Below are positions 27,369 to 35,080 of a stretch of 64,000 nucleotides of DNA, piece by piece (within the stretch, counting starts at the first letter, position 1; each line of letters starts with the position of its first letter). A program made the translations under genes and the position numbers. This DNA is from Nitrosarchaeum koreense MY1. GTDB lineage: Archaea > Thermoproteota > Nitrososphaeria > Nitrososphaerales > Nitrosopumilaceae. Location: contig NZ_AFPU01000001.1 in assembly GCF_000220175.1 (NCBI RefSeq), positions 248,001-312,000 on the forward strand, in the 5' to 3' direction. The notes below the pieces were generated by a model that had not been told where the DNA came from, searched no databases, and was given only the letters and a program-made list of their open reading frames with translations.

Positions 27369-27833
27369 ATGACACAATCAATTAAACTTACAACAGATCA
27401 AATGCGAATGATGTCACTCTTTCAAAATGTTACAGGTGCAACTGCTCGTGATTGTGTCGAAGATGAAAAACAAGATCGTGTAATTTTTGTAGTAAATACT
27501 GGTAAAATGGGATTGGCAATCGGAAAAGGTGGAATTCATATCAAATCATTGCAAAACATTGTAAAGAAAAATGTCGAACTCGTTGAATTTGACGAGGATC
27601 CAGCCAAATTTTTAACAAATCTCCTTAATTCTAAACTCGTCTCTGAAGTAAAAATAAATACACGTGCCGATGGTTCAAAACAGGCAATAGTTATGGTAGA
27701 CCCAAGAAAGAAAGGCATTGTTGTAGGAAGAGAAGGCAGAAATGCTGAGAAAGCAAGACTTTTAGCTAAACGATATTTTGATATTACGAGTGTATTGATT
27801 AACAGTCCTGAAAAAGCAACATTGGAGATGTAA
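27369..27833 (+). CDS. nusA: Transcription factor NusA (archaeal KH-domain form)
   Basis: 154 residues: two KH RNA-binding domains with GKMGLAIGKGGIHIKSL (GxxG) in the first and PRKKGIVVGREGRNAEKARLL in the second. It lacks the bacterial N-terminal and S1 domains, as usual in archaea. It lies three bases before rps12 and is probably co-transcribed with it. Confidence 0.93.
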   Translation: MTQSIKLTTDQMRMMSLFQNVTGATARDCVEDEKQDRVIFVVNTGKMGLAIGKGGIHIKSLQNIVKKNVELVEFDEDPAKFLTNLLNSKLVSEVKINTRADGSKQAIVMVDPRKKGIVVGREGRNAEKARLLAKRYFDITSVLINSPEKATLEM

Positions 27834-27836
27834 AAT

Positions 27837-28274
27837 ATGACAAAATCACCACTAGGTTTATTCGCAGGCAGAGTTCTAATCGCAAAAAGAAAGAGACAAC
27901 GATGGGCAATCTCTACTTACAAAAGACGAAAACTTGGTATTGATAAAAAAGCAGATCCTCTTGGTGGTGCTCCACAAGGAAGAGGAATAGTTTTAGAAAA
28001 AGTAGGTATTGCAGCAAAACAACCAAACTCTGCTGTAAGAAAATGTGTTAGGGTTCAATTAATTAAAAACGGTAAAACTGTAACAGCATTCTTGCCCCGA
28101 GACGGTGCAATGAATTTCATTGATGAACACGACGAAGTACACATCCAAGGAATGGGTGCAACACAAGGTGGTGCAATGGGCGATATTCCAGGTGTACGAT
28201 TCAAAGTATTCAAAGTAAATGGAACATCTCTTAACGAACTAGTAACTGGCAAGAAAGAAAAACCAAGGAGATAA
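27837..28274 (+). CDS. rps12: Ribosomal protein S12 (uS12)
   Basis: 145 residues, archaeal/eukaryotic length. Decoding-centre motif [13 protein letters not shown] and the conserved [16 protein letters not shown] and [10 protein letters not shown] segments are present. The gene follows nusA closely and is 2 nt from rps7. Confidence 0.97.
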   Translation: MTKSPLGLFAGRVLIAKRKRQRWAISTYKRRKLGIDKKADPLGGAPQGRGIVLEKVGIAAKQPNSAVRKCVRVQLIKNGKTVTAFLPRDGAMNFIDEHDEVHIQGMGATQGGAMGDIPGVRFKVFKVNGTSLNELVTGKKEKPRR

Positions 28275-28276
28275 AA

Positions 28277-28876
28277 TTGGCTGAGACAAAAAATTTCTTA
28301 TTATTTAGAAAATGGGACATGTCTGATATTGAAATCCAAGATCCTGGATTAAAGACAGCAATTTCATTAAGACGACAAATCTTACCCTACACTTTTGGTC
28401 GTTCAGCATTAAAGAGATTTAATAAAGCTGAAGTAAACATTGTAGAAAGACTTTGCAACAAAGTCATGCACTTTGGAAAGAAATATGCTAAAAACACTGG
28501 ACGTATGACTGGTAAGAAAACCAAAGTACTCAACACTGTTAAAGTTGCATTTGATATTATTGCATTAAAGACTGGAAAAAATCCAGTTGAGGTGTTAGTT
28601 AGAGCAATTGAAAACTCTGCGCCAAATGAAGACACTACAAGAATTGTATATGGTGGTACAGTCTACCATGTATCAGTAGATGTAGCTCCAATTAGAAGAG
28701 TCGACATGGCACTAAAGTTCATTGCAGACTCTATACGAGATGCAACATATTCTAATCCAAAACCAATTGAAGAACATATGGCCGAACAGCTAATCTTGGC
28801 CGCAGCAAACGACCCAAATGCTCCTTCTGTAAAGAAGAAACATGAATTAGAAAGAATAGCACAAGCTTCTAGATAG
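28277..28876 (+). CDS. rps7: Ribosomal protein S7 (uS7)
   Basis: 199 residues from a TTG start with an upstream AAGGAG ribosome-binding site (overlapping the rps12 end). Visible: NIVERLCNKVMHFGKK, GKNPVEVLVRAIENSAPNEDTTRI and YHVSVDVAPIRRVDMALKFI, ending with the family's C-terminal arm. It closes the cluster before a tRNA gene on the other strand. Confidence 0.96.
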   Translation: MAETKNFLLFRKWDMSDIEIQDPGLKTAISLRRQILPYTFGRSALKRFNKAEVNIVERLCNKVMHFGKKYAKNTGRMTGKKTKVLNTVKVAFDIIALKTGKNPVEVLVRAIENSAPNEDTTRIVYGGTVYHVSVDVAPIRRVDMALKFIADSIRDATYSNPKPIEEHMAEQLILAAANDPNAPSVKKKHELERIAQASR

Positions 28877-28888
28877 TAATTTTACCAG

Positions 28889-28996
28889 TAGCCCGAGGCA
28901 GATTCGAACTGCCGTCTCCGCCTATCCACTCTTGAGATCCAGAGGGCAGAATCCTTGATCTAAAATTTTTTTATTTGACCGCTAGACTATCGGGCT
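28889..28996 (-). tRNA. tRNA-Gln (CUG) with two introns
   Basis: Reading the minus strand, acceptor AGCCCGA pairs with TCGGGCT, discriminator A, T arm GGCAG-TTCGAAT-CTGCC, anticodon stem CTGCC/GGCGG and loop CTCTGGA, giving anticodon CUG. Removing two inserts leaves a 73-nt tRNA. Insert 1 (20 nt, 28955-28974) is in the D loop and forms a clear bulge-helix-bulge: central helix GGTC/GATC, AAA and AAG bulges, inner helix TAAAA/TTTTA. Insert 2 (~15 nt, 28924-28938) is at the 37/38 position; its exact ends are uncertain because its bulge-helix-bulge is imperfect. CCA is not encoded. Confidence 0.88.
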
Positions 28997-29021
28997 ACCA
29001 AAACAAATTCTGATGTTTTAG

Positions 29022-29030
29022 CATATAATC
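29022..29030 (-). promoter_or_regulatory. TATA box for tRNA-Gln
   Basis: Minus-strand GATTATATG is centred ~29 nt upstream of the mature 5' end. Confidence 0.5.
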
Positions 29031-29040
29031 ATTTACTAAT

Positions 29041-29376
29041 TTACTTGAACTGCACTTCATGAATGGCAGTTGCATAATCGCATTCTGCTTTTAATCTCAT
29101 GTATGGAATTAATCTATAATGAATAGAGTAAAGATGATCTTCTTTTCTAATAATTCCTTTTTGCATTAGTGATACTAGACCACGGGATGTAATCCCAATC
29201 TTTGTATTTGTTTTTTCACATACTTCGTCACGTTTTTTTTGATATTGCTCTAATGAAAAAGCTACATCATTAATTTCTAAAATTAAAGGCCACACAATTT
29301 CAGCCCAGACAAATCTTCTGTTTTCAGTAGCCGATGCATATTTGCCTTTTTCACTCAACATTAATAACATCTGCAA
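29041..29376 (-). CDS. Conserved small protein, possible winged helix
   Basis: Up to 111 residues. Predicted helical with a segment 'GITSRGLVSLMQKGIIRKEDHLYSIHYRLIPYMRL' (here split: a helix, a turn 'KGIIRKED', a strand-like 'LYSIHYRL') that could be a winged-helix turn. In-frame starts are TTG 29376, ATG 29370 and ATG 29361. A minus-strand TATA (around 29382-29392) favours 29361 for a leaderless mRNA. It is divergent from the cysteine-cluster gene with overlapping promoters. Function unknown; DNA binding is a guess. Confidence 0.6.
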   Translation of the reverse strand: MQMLLMLSEKGKYASATENRRFVWAEIVWPLILEINDVAFSLEQYQKKRDEVCEKTNTKIGITSRGLVSLMQKGIIRKEDHLYSIHYRLIPYMRLKAECDYATAIHEVQFK

Positions 29377-29396
29377 AAGAAGTTATAACTTAATAG

Positions 29397-30101
29397 TTGT
29401 CTCAAAAAGAAATTGAAGAATCACTGAATTTATTGCAAAAAGATTGGGATGTTGATCCCATTTTGCGCCAATTCATGCTAGGAAAAATAACTGATGTTAG
29501 TGATTATTCCATTAAAGTAAAAGATGTAATTTTTCATATTCCATATTTGGCATCTGAAAAAAAATATATTTTGTGGAAATGTTTTTGGCCCGACTGTCAT
29601 AACTGCTGTGACCGACAAGGTAGATTACCATTAACATCTGATGATCTAATTACAATTGGAAAGGGTCTAAAATACAAAAAAACATCCGATTTTATAAAAA
29701 ATGAAACAATAACTACAACTTGGCAAGACTCTTCTCCTTCTGGCCAAACCACCACAATGACTACAATTAATCTAAAACGAAAAAAAGATGAGACCATACA
29801 GGAAGATGGGACTCATATCTCTTGTAGATTCTTAGATGAAAAAGGTGGATGTAGTATGCATCCAGATAGGCCTGGTGTATGTTATCTCTATCCTTTCTCT
29901 ACATGGCTTGAAAATGAAAAAGGTATGGCACGAGTTCATGCTACATACCAGTTTACGGGTGATTGTCCTGGATTTTACCTAGCAGAAGACATGCAACAAA
30001 TGAAACAAGAGCTCAAAGACTATTCAAAAATAATTTATGATTATACCTTATCATCAAGCAGAACAATGAGAGAAAACTTTGGTTCTGTAAGTTTTGGTTA
30101 G
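29397..30101 (+). CDS. YkgJ-family cysteine cluster protein
   Basis: 234 residues with a Cys pattern characteristic of the YkgJ (UPF0153) zinc/iron-binding family: CFWPDCHNCC near residue 60, then C in 'HISCRFLDEKGGCSMHPDRPGVCYLYPF' (~140-165, cited in parts) and a final C in 'GDCPG'. The TTG start follows an AT-rich box. The family is thought to bind a metal or Fe-S cluster; its reaction is not known. Its stop overlaps the convergent GGR-like gene by 4 nt. Confidence 0.8.
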   Translation: MSQKEIEESLNLLQKDWDVDPILRQFMLGKITDVSDYSIKVKDVIFHIPYLASEKKYILWKCFWPDCHNCCDRQGRLPLTSDDLITIGKGLKYKKTSDFIKNETITTTWQDSSPSGQTTTMTTINLKRKKDETIQEDGTHISCRFLDEKGGCSMHPDRPGVCYLYPFSTWLENEKGMARVHATYQFTGDCPGFYLAEDMQQMKQELKDYSKIIYDYTLSSSRTMRENFGSVSFG

Positions 30102-31111
30102 GCCTTTGCTACTTTCATCAGATCAGAAATCTTTACATCCATTCCAAATCTAGCTTCGTTTTTCTTCATGTATCTAAAAATTGAGATAAAGTCTGGAAGT
30201 GACTTGAAGAAATTAAAGTCCTTGTGAATCTTTGCTCTAACAAACTTGAAAACTTTGTCGTAAATTTTGTAATGTTCATCAACTGCTTTTTCATAAGCTG
30301 CAAAGTCATGCATGTTCTCAACAAAGATATCCACACACTGCATACTTGGAATGATTCCCTCACCTAGTAACGCATAGACAGTACCAATTGATTCTCCAAC
30401 TCCTACAACTTTGCCTTTGTAAAATGGTTTGCACTTGCCAGGAGTTGCAAGTCTAATTGGCCTTCCTTTAGTTTTTTGAACTTTACCGCCATACTTTTTT
30501 AGAAAATCGTCAGTTGCCTTGATGTGATTCTTTCTGTAATCGCCTGCACCAATATGTGCATACTTTTCACCTAGTGGGAAATACCAAAAATACCCAGACA
30601 TTCCTGGAAATGGTTCAATGTAAAAGTCATCAAATGGAACCTTGTCTTCATACTCTACTTTGTATTCGTATGTTGGTAAGAAAAAATCCTCTTCTAGCTT
30701 TGGAAGATAAGTTCTTGCAAATCCAGTACAATCAACTATCATGTCATACTCTTTTTCTAGTTCTTCTAGCTTTGGTGCTACGCCGTAGATAATTTTAGAA
30801 TCTTTAATGAAATCTTTGATTAATGCAAGTTTGTCATATGTGCACAAGCCATGCAGACCGATATCAAATTTTACGTTATTATTCATCTTTACATGCATGG
30901 TTTTTCCGTCATGGATTAGAAAGTCATCAAAATTTCGTCCTACTTTACTGCAAAACTTGTCTAGTTCTGATTTTATTGTACCCCATGCGCAAATAGAATC
31001 ATGTCTCTCTTGTGTGCTTCGTTCATAACCTACAACCTCATGTTCTGAACTTTTGAGTCTGGCCATAAGATAACTTCCTGCAACACCCATGCCCATAACT
31101 GCAATCTTCAT
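30098..31111 (-). CDS. FAD-dependent geranylgeranyl reductase-like oxidoreductase
   Basis: 337 residues: N-terminal FAD Rossmann motif GMGVAGSYLMARL (7-19) with 'YERS' at the end of beta-2, 'DMIVDCTGFAR' mid-protein, a substrate-region 'GYFWYFPLGEKYAHIGAG' and a second FAD contact 'GVGESIGTVYALLGEGI'. This is the geranylgeranyl reductase layout; in archaea such enzymes saturate isoprenoid chains of membrane lipids. Length is a little short of characterised GGRs (~400), so it may act on another isoprenoid or quinone. Monocistronic, ATG start. Confidence 0.72.
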   Translation of the reverse strand: MKIAVMGMGVAGSYLMARLKSSEHEVVGYERSTQERHDSICAWGTIKSELDKFCSKVGRNFDDFLIHDGKTMHVKMNNNVKFDIGLHGLCTYDKLALIKDFIKDSKIIYGVAPKLEELEKEYDMIVDCTGFARTYLPKLEEDFFLPTYEYKVEYEDKVPFDDFYIEPFPGMSGYFWYFPLGEKYAHIGAGDYRKNHIKATDDFLKKYGGKVQKTKGRPIRLATPGKCKPFYKGKVVGVGESIGTVYALLGEGIIPSMQCVDIFVENMHDFAAYEKAVDEHYKIYDKVFKFVRAKIHKDFNFFKSLPDFISIFRYMKKNEARFGMDVKISDLMKVAKA

Positions 31112-31225
31112 TTAGCCTAAATCTGGCCAGACCTAATAAAAACACTATCTGGTGATTTTACAAATTTTTGAATTTCTCAACTAATCGTATTAATACTATG
31201 AACATTTTATACAAATTCAGGTAAA

Positions 31226-31435
31226 ATGGGGACTATACAAGCAATCGAAAAACTTGAAAATTCAAACCAAGGAATTCAAGTAATTTTAGACCATCTTGCA
31301 GAGCAACTATCTGACATGAAGCAAGATCCAAGATTAGAAGGACTGATGGATGATCTGGAGAATCTGTTTCATGCTTATCTCAAAACATGGATGAAAAGCA
31401 ACACCGATGTAATTACAATGCTAAAAGAACAATAG
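31226..31435 (+). CDS. Small helical protein, 69 aa
   Basis: An all-helical, acidic 69-residue protein ('EKLENSNQGIQVILDHLAEQL', shown in part) with no Cys and no membrane segment. The ATG start has AT-rich boxes ~30 nt upstream. No family recognised. It is 40 nt before the nitroreductase, though a separate TATA box lies between them. Confidence 0.55.
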   Translation: MGTIQAIEKLENSNQGIQVILDHLAEQLSDMKQDPRLEGLMDDLENLFHAYLKTWMKSNTDVITMLKEQ

Positions 31436-31474
31436 ACTATCTCAAGTTAAATTTGGAAAGATTTTATAAAAACC

Positions 31475-32074
31475 ATGGATACATTTGATGCAATAAAATC
31501 AAGAAGATCAATTAAGAGTTTTCAAAATTATACAATGAGTAAAGAAGAGATTAATCAATTATTGGAAGCTGCTATTTTATCTCCAACATCATATAACATC
31601 CAGAATTGGCGATTTGTCATTGTGACAAAACAGGAGATCAAAGACAAGCTTTGCGCTTTATCATATGGTCAGAAACAAGTGGCAGAAGCCTCTTTGGTAA
31701 TTATTTTATGTGCTGACTTGAAAGCATGGGACAAAGATCCTGAACGATACTGGATAAACATTCCAGAAGGCCCACGTCAATCTATTGCAAAAGCAATTAG
31801 ACAATCATACACTGGAAATCCAACACTTGAAAAAGATGAGGCAATGCGTTCTTGTGGATTTGCAGCTCAGACTATAATGCTTGCAGCAAAAGCTATGGGT
31901 TATGACACTTGCCCTATGGAGGGATTTGATTTTGGAAAAGTTGGTAATCTGATCAATCTGCCATCTGATCACATCATATCTATGATGGTAGTTGTTGGCA
32001 AAAAAGCAAAAGATGCTGCTCCTAGAGGTGGACAGTTACAATTATCTGAAGTAGTCTTTGAAGATCATTTTTAG
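31475..32074 (+). CDS. Nitroreductase-family FMN oxidoreductase
   Basis: 199 residues. The N-terminal FMN phosphate-binding RRSIKSFQ (residues 10-17), 'SPTSYNIQNWRFVIVT' (32-47), an 'EAMRSCGFAAQTIMLAAKAMGYDTCPMEGF' segment (~125-150, in part) and a C-terminal 'MMVVVGKKAKDAAPR' define the family. Such enzymes reduce nitro- or quinone-type substrates with NAD(P)H; the natural substrate cannot be read from sequence. A TATA-like AAGTTAAATTT (31446-31456) fits a leaderless ATG. Confidence 0.88.
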   Translation: MDTFDAIKSRRSIKSFQNYTMSKEEINQLLEAAILSPTSYNIQNWRFVIVTKQEIKDKLCALSYGQKQVAEASLVIILCADLKAWDKDPERYWINIPEGPRQSIAKAIRQSYTGNPTLEKDEAMRSCGFAAQTIMLAAKAMGYDTCPMEGFDFGKVGNLINLPSDHIISMMVVVGKKAKDAAPRGGQLQLSEVVFEDHF

Positions 32075-32274
32075 TGGTTTGAGAAAGGATATTTTTCATC
32101 ACATTTACTACATCTATCATGCATTCCTTTAGCTGGTTTTGTTACTCCGCAAAACTCACAATATCGCATAATTCCAAGATCAATTAATTTTTTAGAGCAA
32201 AATGACCACTGCTCTTCAGAATGCTTTGATTGTGTATTGCTGCAAATAAGACAAATTTCATCTAATTCATTCAA
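32071..32274 (-). CDS. Small zinc-ribbon protein, 67 aa
   Basis: 67 residues with C-x2-C (CLIC), a lone C in SFCS, and C-x2-C twice (CEFC, CSKC), enough for one or two zinc sites. The frame stays open upstream of the TTG start at 32274 as far as a stop near 32335, with no other standard start codon noticed. It overlaps the nitroreductase end by 4 nt. Role unknown; possibly an RNA- or protein-binding zinc ribbon. Confidence 0.55.
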   Translation of the reverse strand: MNELDEICLICSNTQSKHSEEQWSFCSKKLIDLGIMRYCEFCGVTKPAKGMHDRCSKCDEKYPFSNH

Positions 32275-32434
32275 TGACTGTTCGGATTTAATGGCATTTT
32301 TATTATTTGCTAATGATTCTTTCAGAAAACAATCCTAAAAATAATTTTTTAACAAATAACTTTTAGAAAATATGGATCAAAGATATGAATGAATTCTTAG
32401 TGAGTGTTATTACTAAAATTATTCTAAATACTTT

Positions 32435-32848
32435 ATGACAAAAGAACAATCACAAGTCCACAAATGGACTGCTGATGAGACAGTTGCAAAAATACAACAT
32501 GCCTCAAAAAACATCAAAGAATATTCCTTTTTGATGAGAAATACAGTCAAGACAGTTCGAGAAAGTGGTGCCATACCAGAACTAGTTGATGCAATACGTG
32601 AAGCTTCGTTTGCATTACGTGATACTGTAAATGAAATCAACCAGACAGCAAAAGAGATTCACAAAAAAGGAATAGTAACAGAAACAGCTAACGCAATAGA
32701 TAGTACAATCATCTCTATTGAAGACTCTGTAAATACCGTAAAAGAGATTGTAGTTGATGCCGAAAAAGTACTACCCAATTCAAAAAAGGCTGTACAAGAT
32801 GGAATTCAAAAAGCAAAACATCTCAAGCTAAAAGTAGGTGTAGCATGA
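32435..32848 (+). CDS. Helical (phasin-like) protein, first gene of a three-gene operon
   Basis: 137 residues, almost entirely amphipathic helix, with recurring segments 'TVRESGAIPELVDAIREAS', 'KGIVTETANAIDSTIIS' and 'EIVVDAEKVLPNSKKAV'. No Cys and no signal peptide. The third gene of the operon has the same feel ('KETGIIDKTTYLVDSVKQK'), so the two may be paralogous. The stop TGA overlaps the next ATG (ATGA), pointing to translational coupling. A structural, membrane-associated scaffold is an inference; no function is known to me. Confidence 0.65.
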   Translation: MTKEQSQVHKWTADETVAKIQHASKNIKEYSFLMRNTVKTVRESGAIPELVDAIREASFALRDTVNEINQTAKEIHKKGIVTETANAIDSTIISIEDSVNTVKEIVVDAEKVLPNSKKAVQDGIQKAKHLKLKVGVA

Positions 32849-33120
32849 GAACAGAGCAGAAATTGGTTTTACTGCCACCAATTTCTAATTCTGTAAAGTT
32901 TAGTTTGTTTTTACACACATTGGATTTAGTAATTAAAATTGGCAGATATTTTTCTATAATTTCTATTGTTTTAACTGGATTGAATTTATTTTTTGCAGTA
33001 AACGACTTTCATGGAAATAGCATTGCATTTGGAATACTGCACTCTCTTTTTGCAGCAAGTGGCATTGTCTTTGCTACCCAGTCACGCGTAATTGAATGTA
33101 TTAACAAATCTGTGATCTGA
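32845..33120 (+). CDS. Two-helix membrane protein, middle gene of the helical operon
   Basis: 91 residues with two hydrophobic helices (about 34-53 and 62-79) separated by a short polar loop ('AVNDFHGNS'). It overlaps both neighbours (ATGA upstream, TGATG downstream). It may provide the membrane anchor for the helical proteins on either side (inference). Confidence 0.6.
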   Translation: MRTEQKLVLLPPISNSVKFSLFLHTLDLVIKIGRYFSIISIVLTGLNLFFAVNDFHGNSIAFGILHSLFAASGIVFATQSRVIECINKSVI

Positions 33121-33620
33121 TGGAAGAAAAAAAGAGTAAACTAAGTGAGATTCGAGCCACTACTTTTGATGTAGTTGAGATAATGCGTCTCATAGGCAAT
33201 CCTGGAGTGATCGAATCACTAAGTAAGGTACGAGATACCACTTTCCAAATAAATGAGATTATTCAGGGACTTCAGACACCTCAAATGGTCAAAAACATTG
33301 AAAACTTTAGAATAATTTCTGAGAACTTTAATGAAGTTTCTAGTAAAATGCAAAGTACGGTTAATCATCTAAAGGAGACTGGCATTATTGACAAAACTAC
33401 ATATCTTGTAGATTCTGTAAAACAAAAAATTGATTCATTTGATGGAATCAATGTAGACATTGGTAGTGTTGTTGCATCTACAAAAGAGATGCTTGATTCT
33501 GTTTCTGGTCTTGTAATTGAAATAACACAGACTGTCTCTTCAATTAAAAAATCACAGACAGTAGCTAATGTTTCCGATTCTGTTACCGGTGTAAAAGAAT
33601 TATACCATACAATATCATAA
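33120..33620 (+). CDS. Helical coiled protein, third gene of the helical operon
   Basis: 166 residues, amphipathic helices with regularly spaced hydrophobics and many Ser/Thr/Asn; resembles the helical bundle seen in methyl-accepting-protein or DUF948-like stalks without their signature motifs. Similar in style to the first gene. Its ATG lies inside TGATG with the previous stop, so all three are probably made together. Confidence 0.62.
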   Translation: MEEKKSKLSEIRATTFDVVEIMRLIGNPGVIESLSKVRDTTFQINEIIQGLQTPQMVKNIENFRIISENFNEVSSKMQSTVNHLKETGIIDKTTYLVDSVKQKIDSFDGINVDIGSVVASTKEMLDSVSGLVIEITQTVSSIKKSQTVANVSDSVTGVKELYHTIS

Positions 33621-33665
33621 CTAATTCCGTTTCAGACATTGTTCAAATTTATGATTCAATAAAAT

Positions 33666-33956
33666 TTAGAGCCAAGATGAATATCCACCATCAAGTGTAA
33701 TTGCATAAAATCCTTCTTTTGTCAACTCGTCAGCTGCAATGTTTCCACGATACCCAGAACTACAGTAGGTACAGATTTTCTTGTCTCGCATATCTTCGAT
33801 CTGTTTTTTCTTTGTATTGCGAATTGTCAACCCTAAAGGCATGTGAATAGAGTCTTCAATTATACCGCCTTTTAATTCATCTATTTCACGAACATCAATT
33901 ATTACAAAATCATTTTTTTGAGACATTAGCTCCTTTGCTGTAATCTTGTCTGCCAT
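33666..33956 (-). CDS. Single-domain rhodanese-like protein
   Basis: 96 residues: 'FVIIDVREIDELKGGIIEDSIHMPLG' (in part) and the active-site loop with C65 (CSSGYRG), the sulfurtransferase cysteine. C62 is nearby (CTYC). It transfers sulfane sulfur or acts in stress sensing; the partner is not evident. Single gene with convergent neighbour at its 3' end. Confidence 0.88.
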   Translation of the reverse strand: MADKITAKELMSQKNDFVIIDVREIDELKGGIIEDSIHMPLGLTIRNTKKKQIEDMRDKKICTYCSSGYRGNIAADELTKEGFYAITLDGGYSSWL

Positions 33957-34028
33957 GAATTGTTTTATGAGTACTGCAATTTATTTTTGTTCCAAATGTT
34001 TAAGAATATCAATAAATTTAGATCATTT

Positions 34029-34130
34029 ATGGCTCAAAGTAAATGTCCTTACTGTAGCTCACTGTTTGAAAACAATGAGGTGCTATCAAAGCACATAGAC
34101 AAAGTACACAATGCTGCAGAACCAATCTAG
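34029..34130 (+). CDS. 33-residue C2H2 zinc-finger microprotein
   Basis: An ATG frame of 33 codons plus stop: C6-x2-C9, then a hydrophobic spacer (LFENNEVLSKH) and H-x4-H (KHIDKVH), exactly the C2H2 spacing of a classical zinc finger. Single-finger proteins of this size are known in archaea. AT-rich sequence 20-30 nt upstream fits a leaderless start. Possible role: DNA/RNA binding or protein contact. Confidence 0.65.
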   Translation: MAQSKCPYCSSLFENNEVLSKHIDKVHNAAEPI

Positions 34131-34254
34131 TCTTTTTATGTAAAACGTGCCTGATCAGATATCATAACTCCAGTCAGTGCAGCCAATTTTTGCTTCCATG
34201 GACTGGATTTGCAAGTTTTTAAAATTTTAAATCAAATAAAATTATATTTATTTT

Positions 34255-34356
34255 GTGAAACCTCAATCATGTAGAAACTGTGGAAAAGAGTTGTATCAAA
34301 ACCAAAGGGCTTGTCCTAGTTGTGGTAGAGATACTGGTTATGATGATACAGAGTAA
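34255..34356 (+). CDS. 33-residue zinc-ribbon microprotein
   Basis: A GTG frame of 33 codons plus stop with C-R-N-C and C-P-S-C knuckles separated by 13 residues, a complete zinc ribbon, ending in an acidic tail. TTTTAAAT about 26-30 nt before the GTG would give a leaderless mRNA. Short zinc ribbons of this kind are common in archaea; function unknown. Confidence 0.6.
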   Translation: MKPQSCRNCGKELYQNQRACPSCGRDTGYDDTE

Positions 34357-34450
34357 TTTCTGGATCTTAATTTATTGTTTTTAACCAATAATTTTTGAAA
34401 ATAACACAAATTTCATCTAAAATATTAAAAATCAATATGGAAAATTATGA

Positions 34451-34463
34451 TTTAAATTATATA
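34451..34463 (+). promoter_or_regulatory. TATA box for the Met-rich protein
   Basis: TTTAAATTATATA is centred 28 nt before the ATG at 34485, which decides the start over two upstream in-frame candidates. Confidence 0.6.
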
Positions 34464-34484
34464 CAATTAAAGACAATTATCTGT

Positions 34485-34967
34485 ATGGCAAGTACGCCTA
34501 TTTGGATTGCAATCATTATTGGTGTTTTCTTTGTAGGAATTGGTGTAAGTTATGCACATTTTGCCAGCACTTATGATCCAATGTCTATGAAATTTCAAAA
34601 TCAAGAATTGTTTAATCAAATGATGTCAAATAATCCAAAGATGTCTCAACAGTGGATGAATTCAGATATGATGAATCAACAACAAATGATGAATGATCCA
34701 CAGTTTAGGCAACAAATATTTCAACAAATGATGCAAAACCCCGATGATATGATGGAATGGATGGCAAAAGATCCTCAACATGTTGAACAGATGTCAAAGA
34801 TAATGAAAGAAGATCACATGTTTATGTCAAAAATGATGTCTACTATGATGAATGATCCGGATTTGAGATTGCAAATGGTGGGTCACATGTCAGAAAATCC
34901 AGAGGCATTCAAAGAAATGATGAACATGATGGGTTCTGGAATGAACCAACAAATGATGCATCCATAA
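34485..34967 (+). CDS. Methionine-rich single-pass membrane protein
   Basis: 160 residues: one N-terminal membrane helix (6-26) followed by a soluble domain that is about one fifth methionine (33 Met by my count), with MM pairs (QMM, DMM, KMM, TMM, NMM) and few His. Met pairs of this density are typical of copper(I)-binding extracytoplasmic proteins (known in bacterial copper resistance); here it is an inference. Upstream in-frame starts at 34395 and 34437 are less likely because the TATA box lies between them and 34485. Confidence 0.7.
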   Translation: MASTPIWIAIIIGVFFVGIGVSYAHFASTYDPMSMKFQNQELFNQMMSNNPKMSQQWMNSDMMNQQQMMNDPQFRQQIFQQMMQNPDDMMEWMAKDPQHVEQMSKIMKEDHMFMSKMMSTMMNDPDLRLQMVGHMSENPEAFKEMMNMMGSGMNQQMMHP

Positions 34968-34975
34968 AAAAATAA

Positions 34976-34992
34976 TTTTACATTTGTAAAGT
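34976..34992 (+). promoter_or_regulatory. Palindromic operator copy 1 before doxX
   Basis: ttttacatttgtaaagt contains the perfect 14-bp palindrome TTTACATTTGTAAA (34977-34990) and the core TACA-TT-TGTA. The same 17 bp occur again at 35020. Confidence 0.7.
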
Positions 34993-35019
34993 ATCCATAT
35001 TATATTTCAGTTTAGTATA

Positions 35020-35036
35020 TTTTACATTTGTAAAGT
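35020..35036 (+). promoter_or_regulatory. Palindromic operator copy 2 before doxX
   Basis: Identical 17-bp copy, 44 bp after the first (about four helical turns), with TATA-like sequences (TATTATATTT, TAGTATATTT) lying between the two. Confidence 0.7.
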
Positions 35037-35080
35037 CTATTGTTTTACTATCTCCACTTTTTAGAATATCTGAAGAAAAA

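Noticed and set aside
34395-34484. 30-residue extension of the Met-rich protein
   Set aside because: Would be transcribed from upstream of the visible TATA box; the ATG at 34485 gives a clean membrane anchor.
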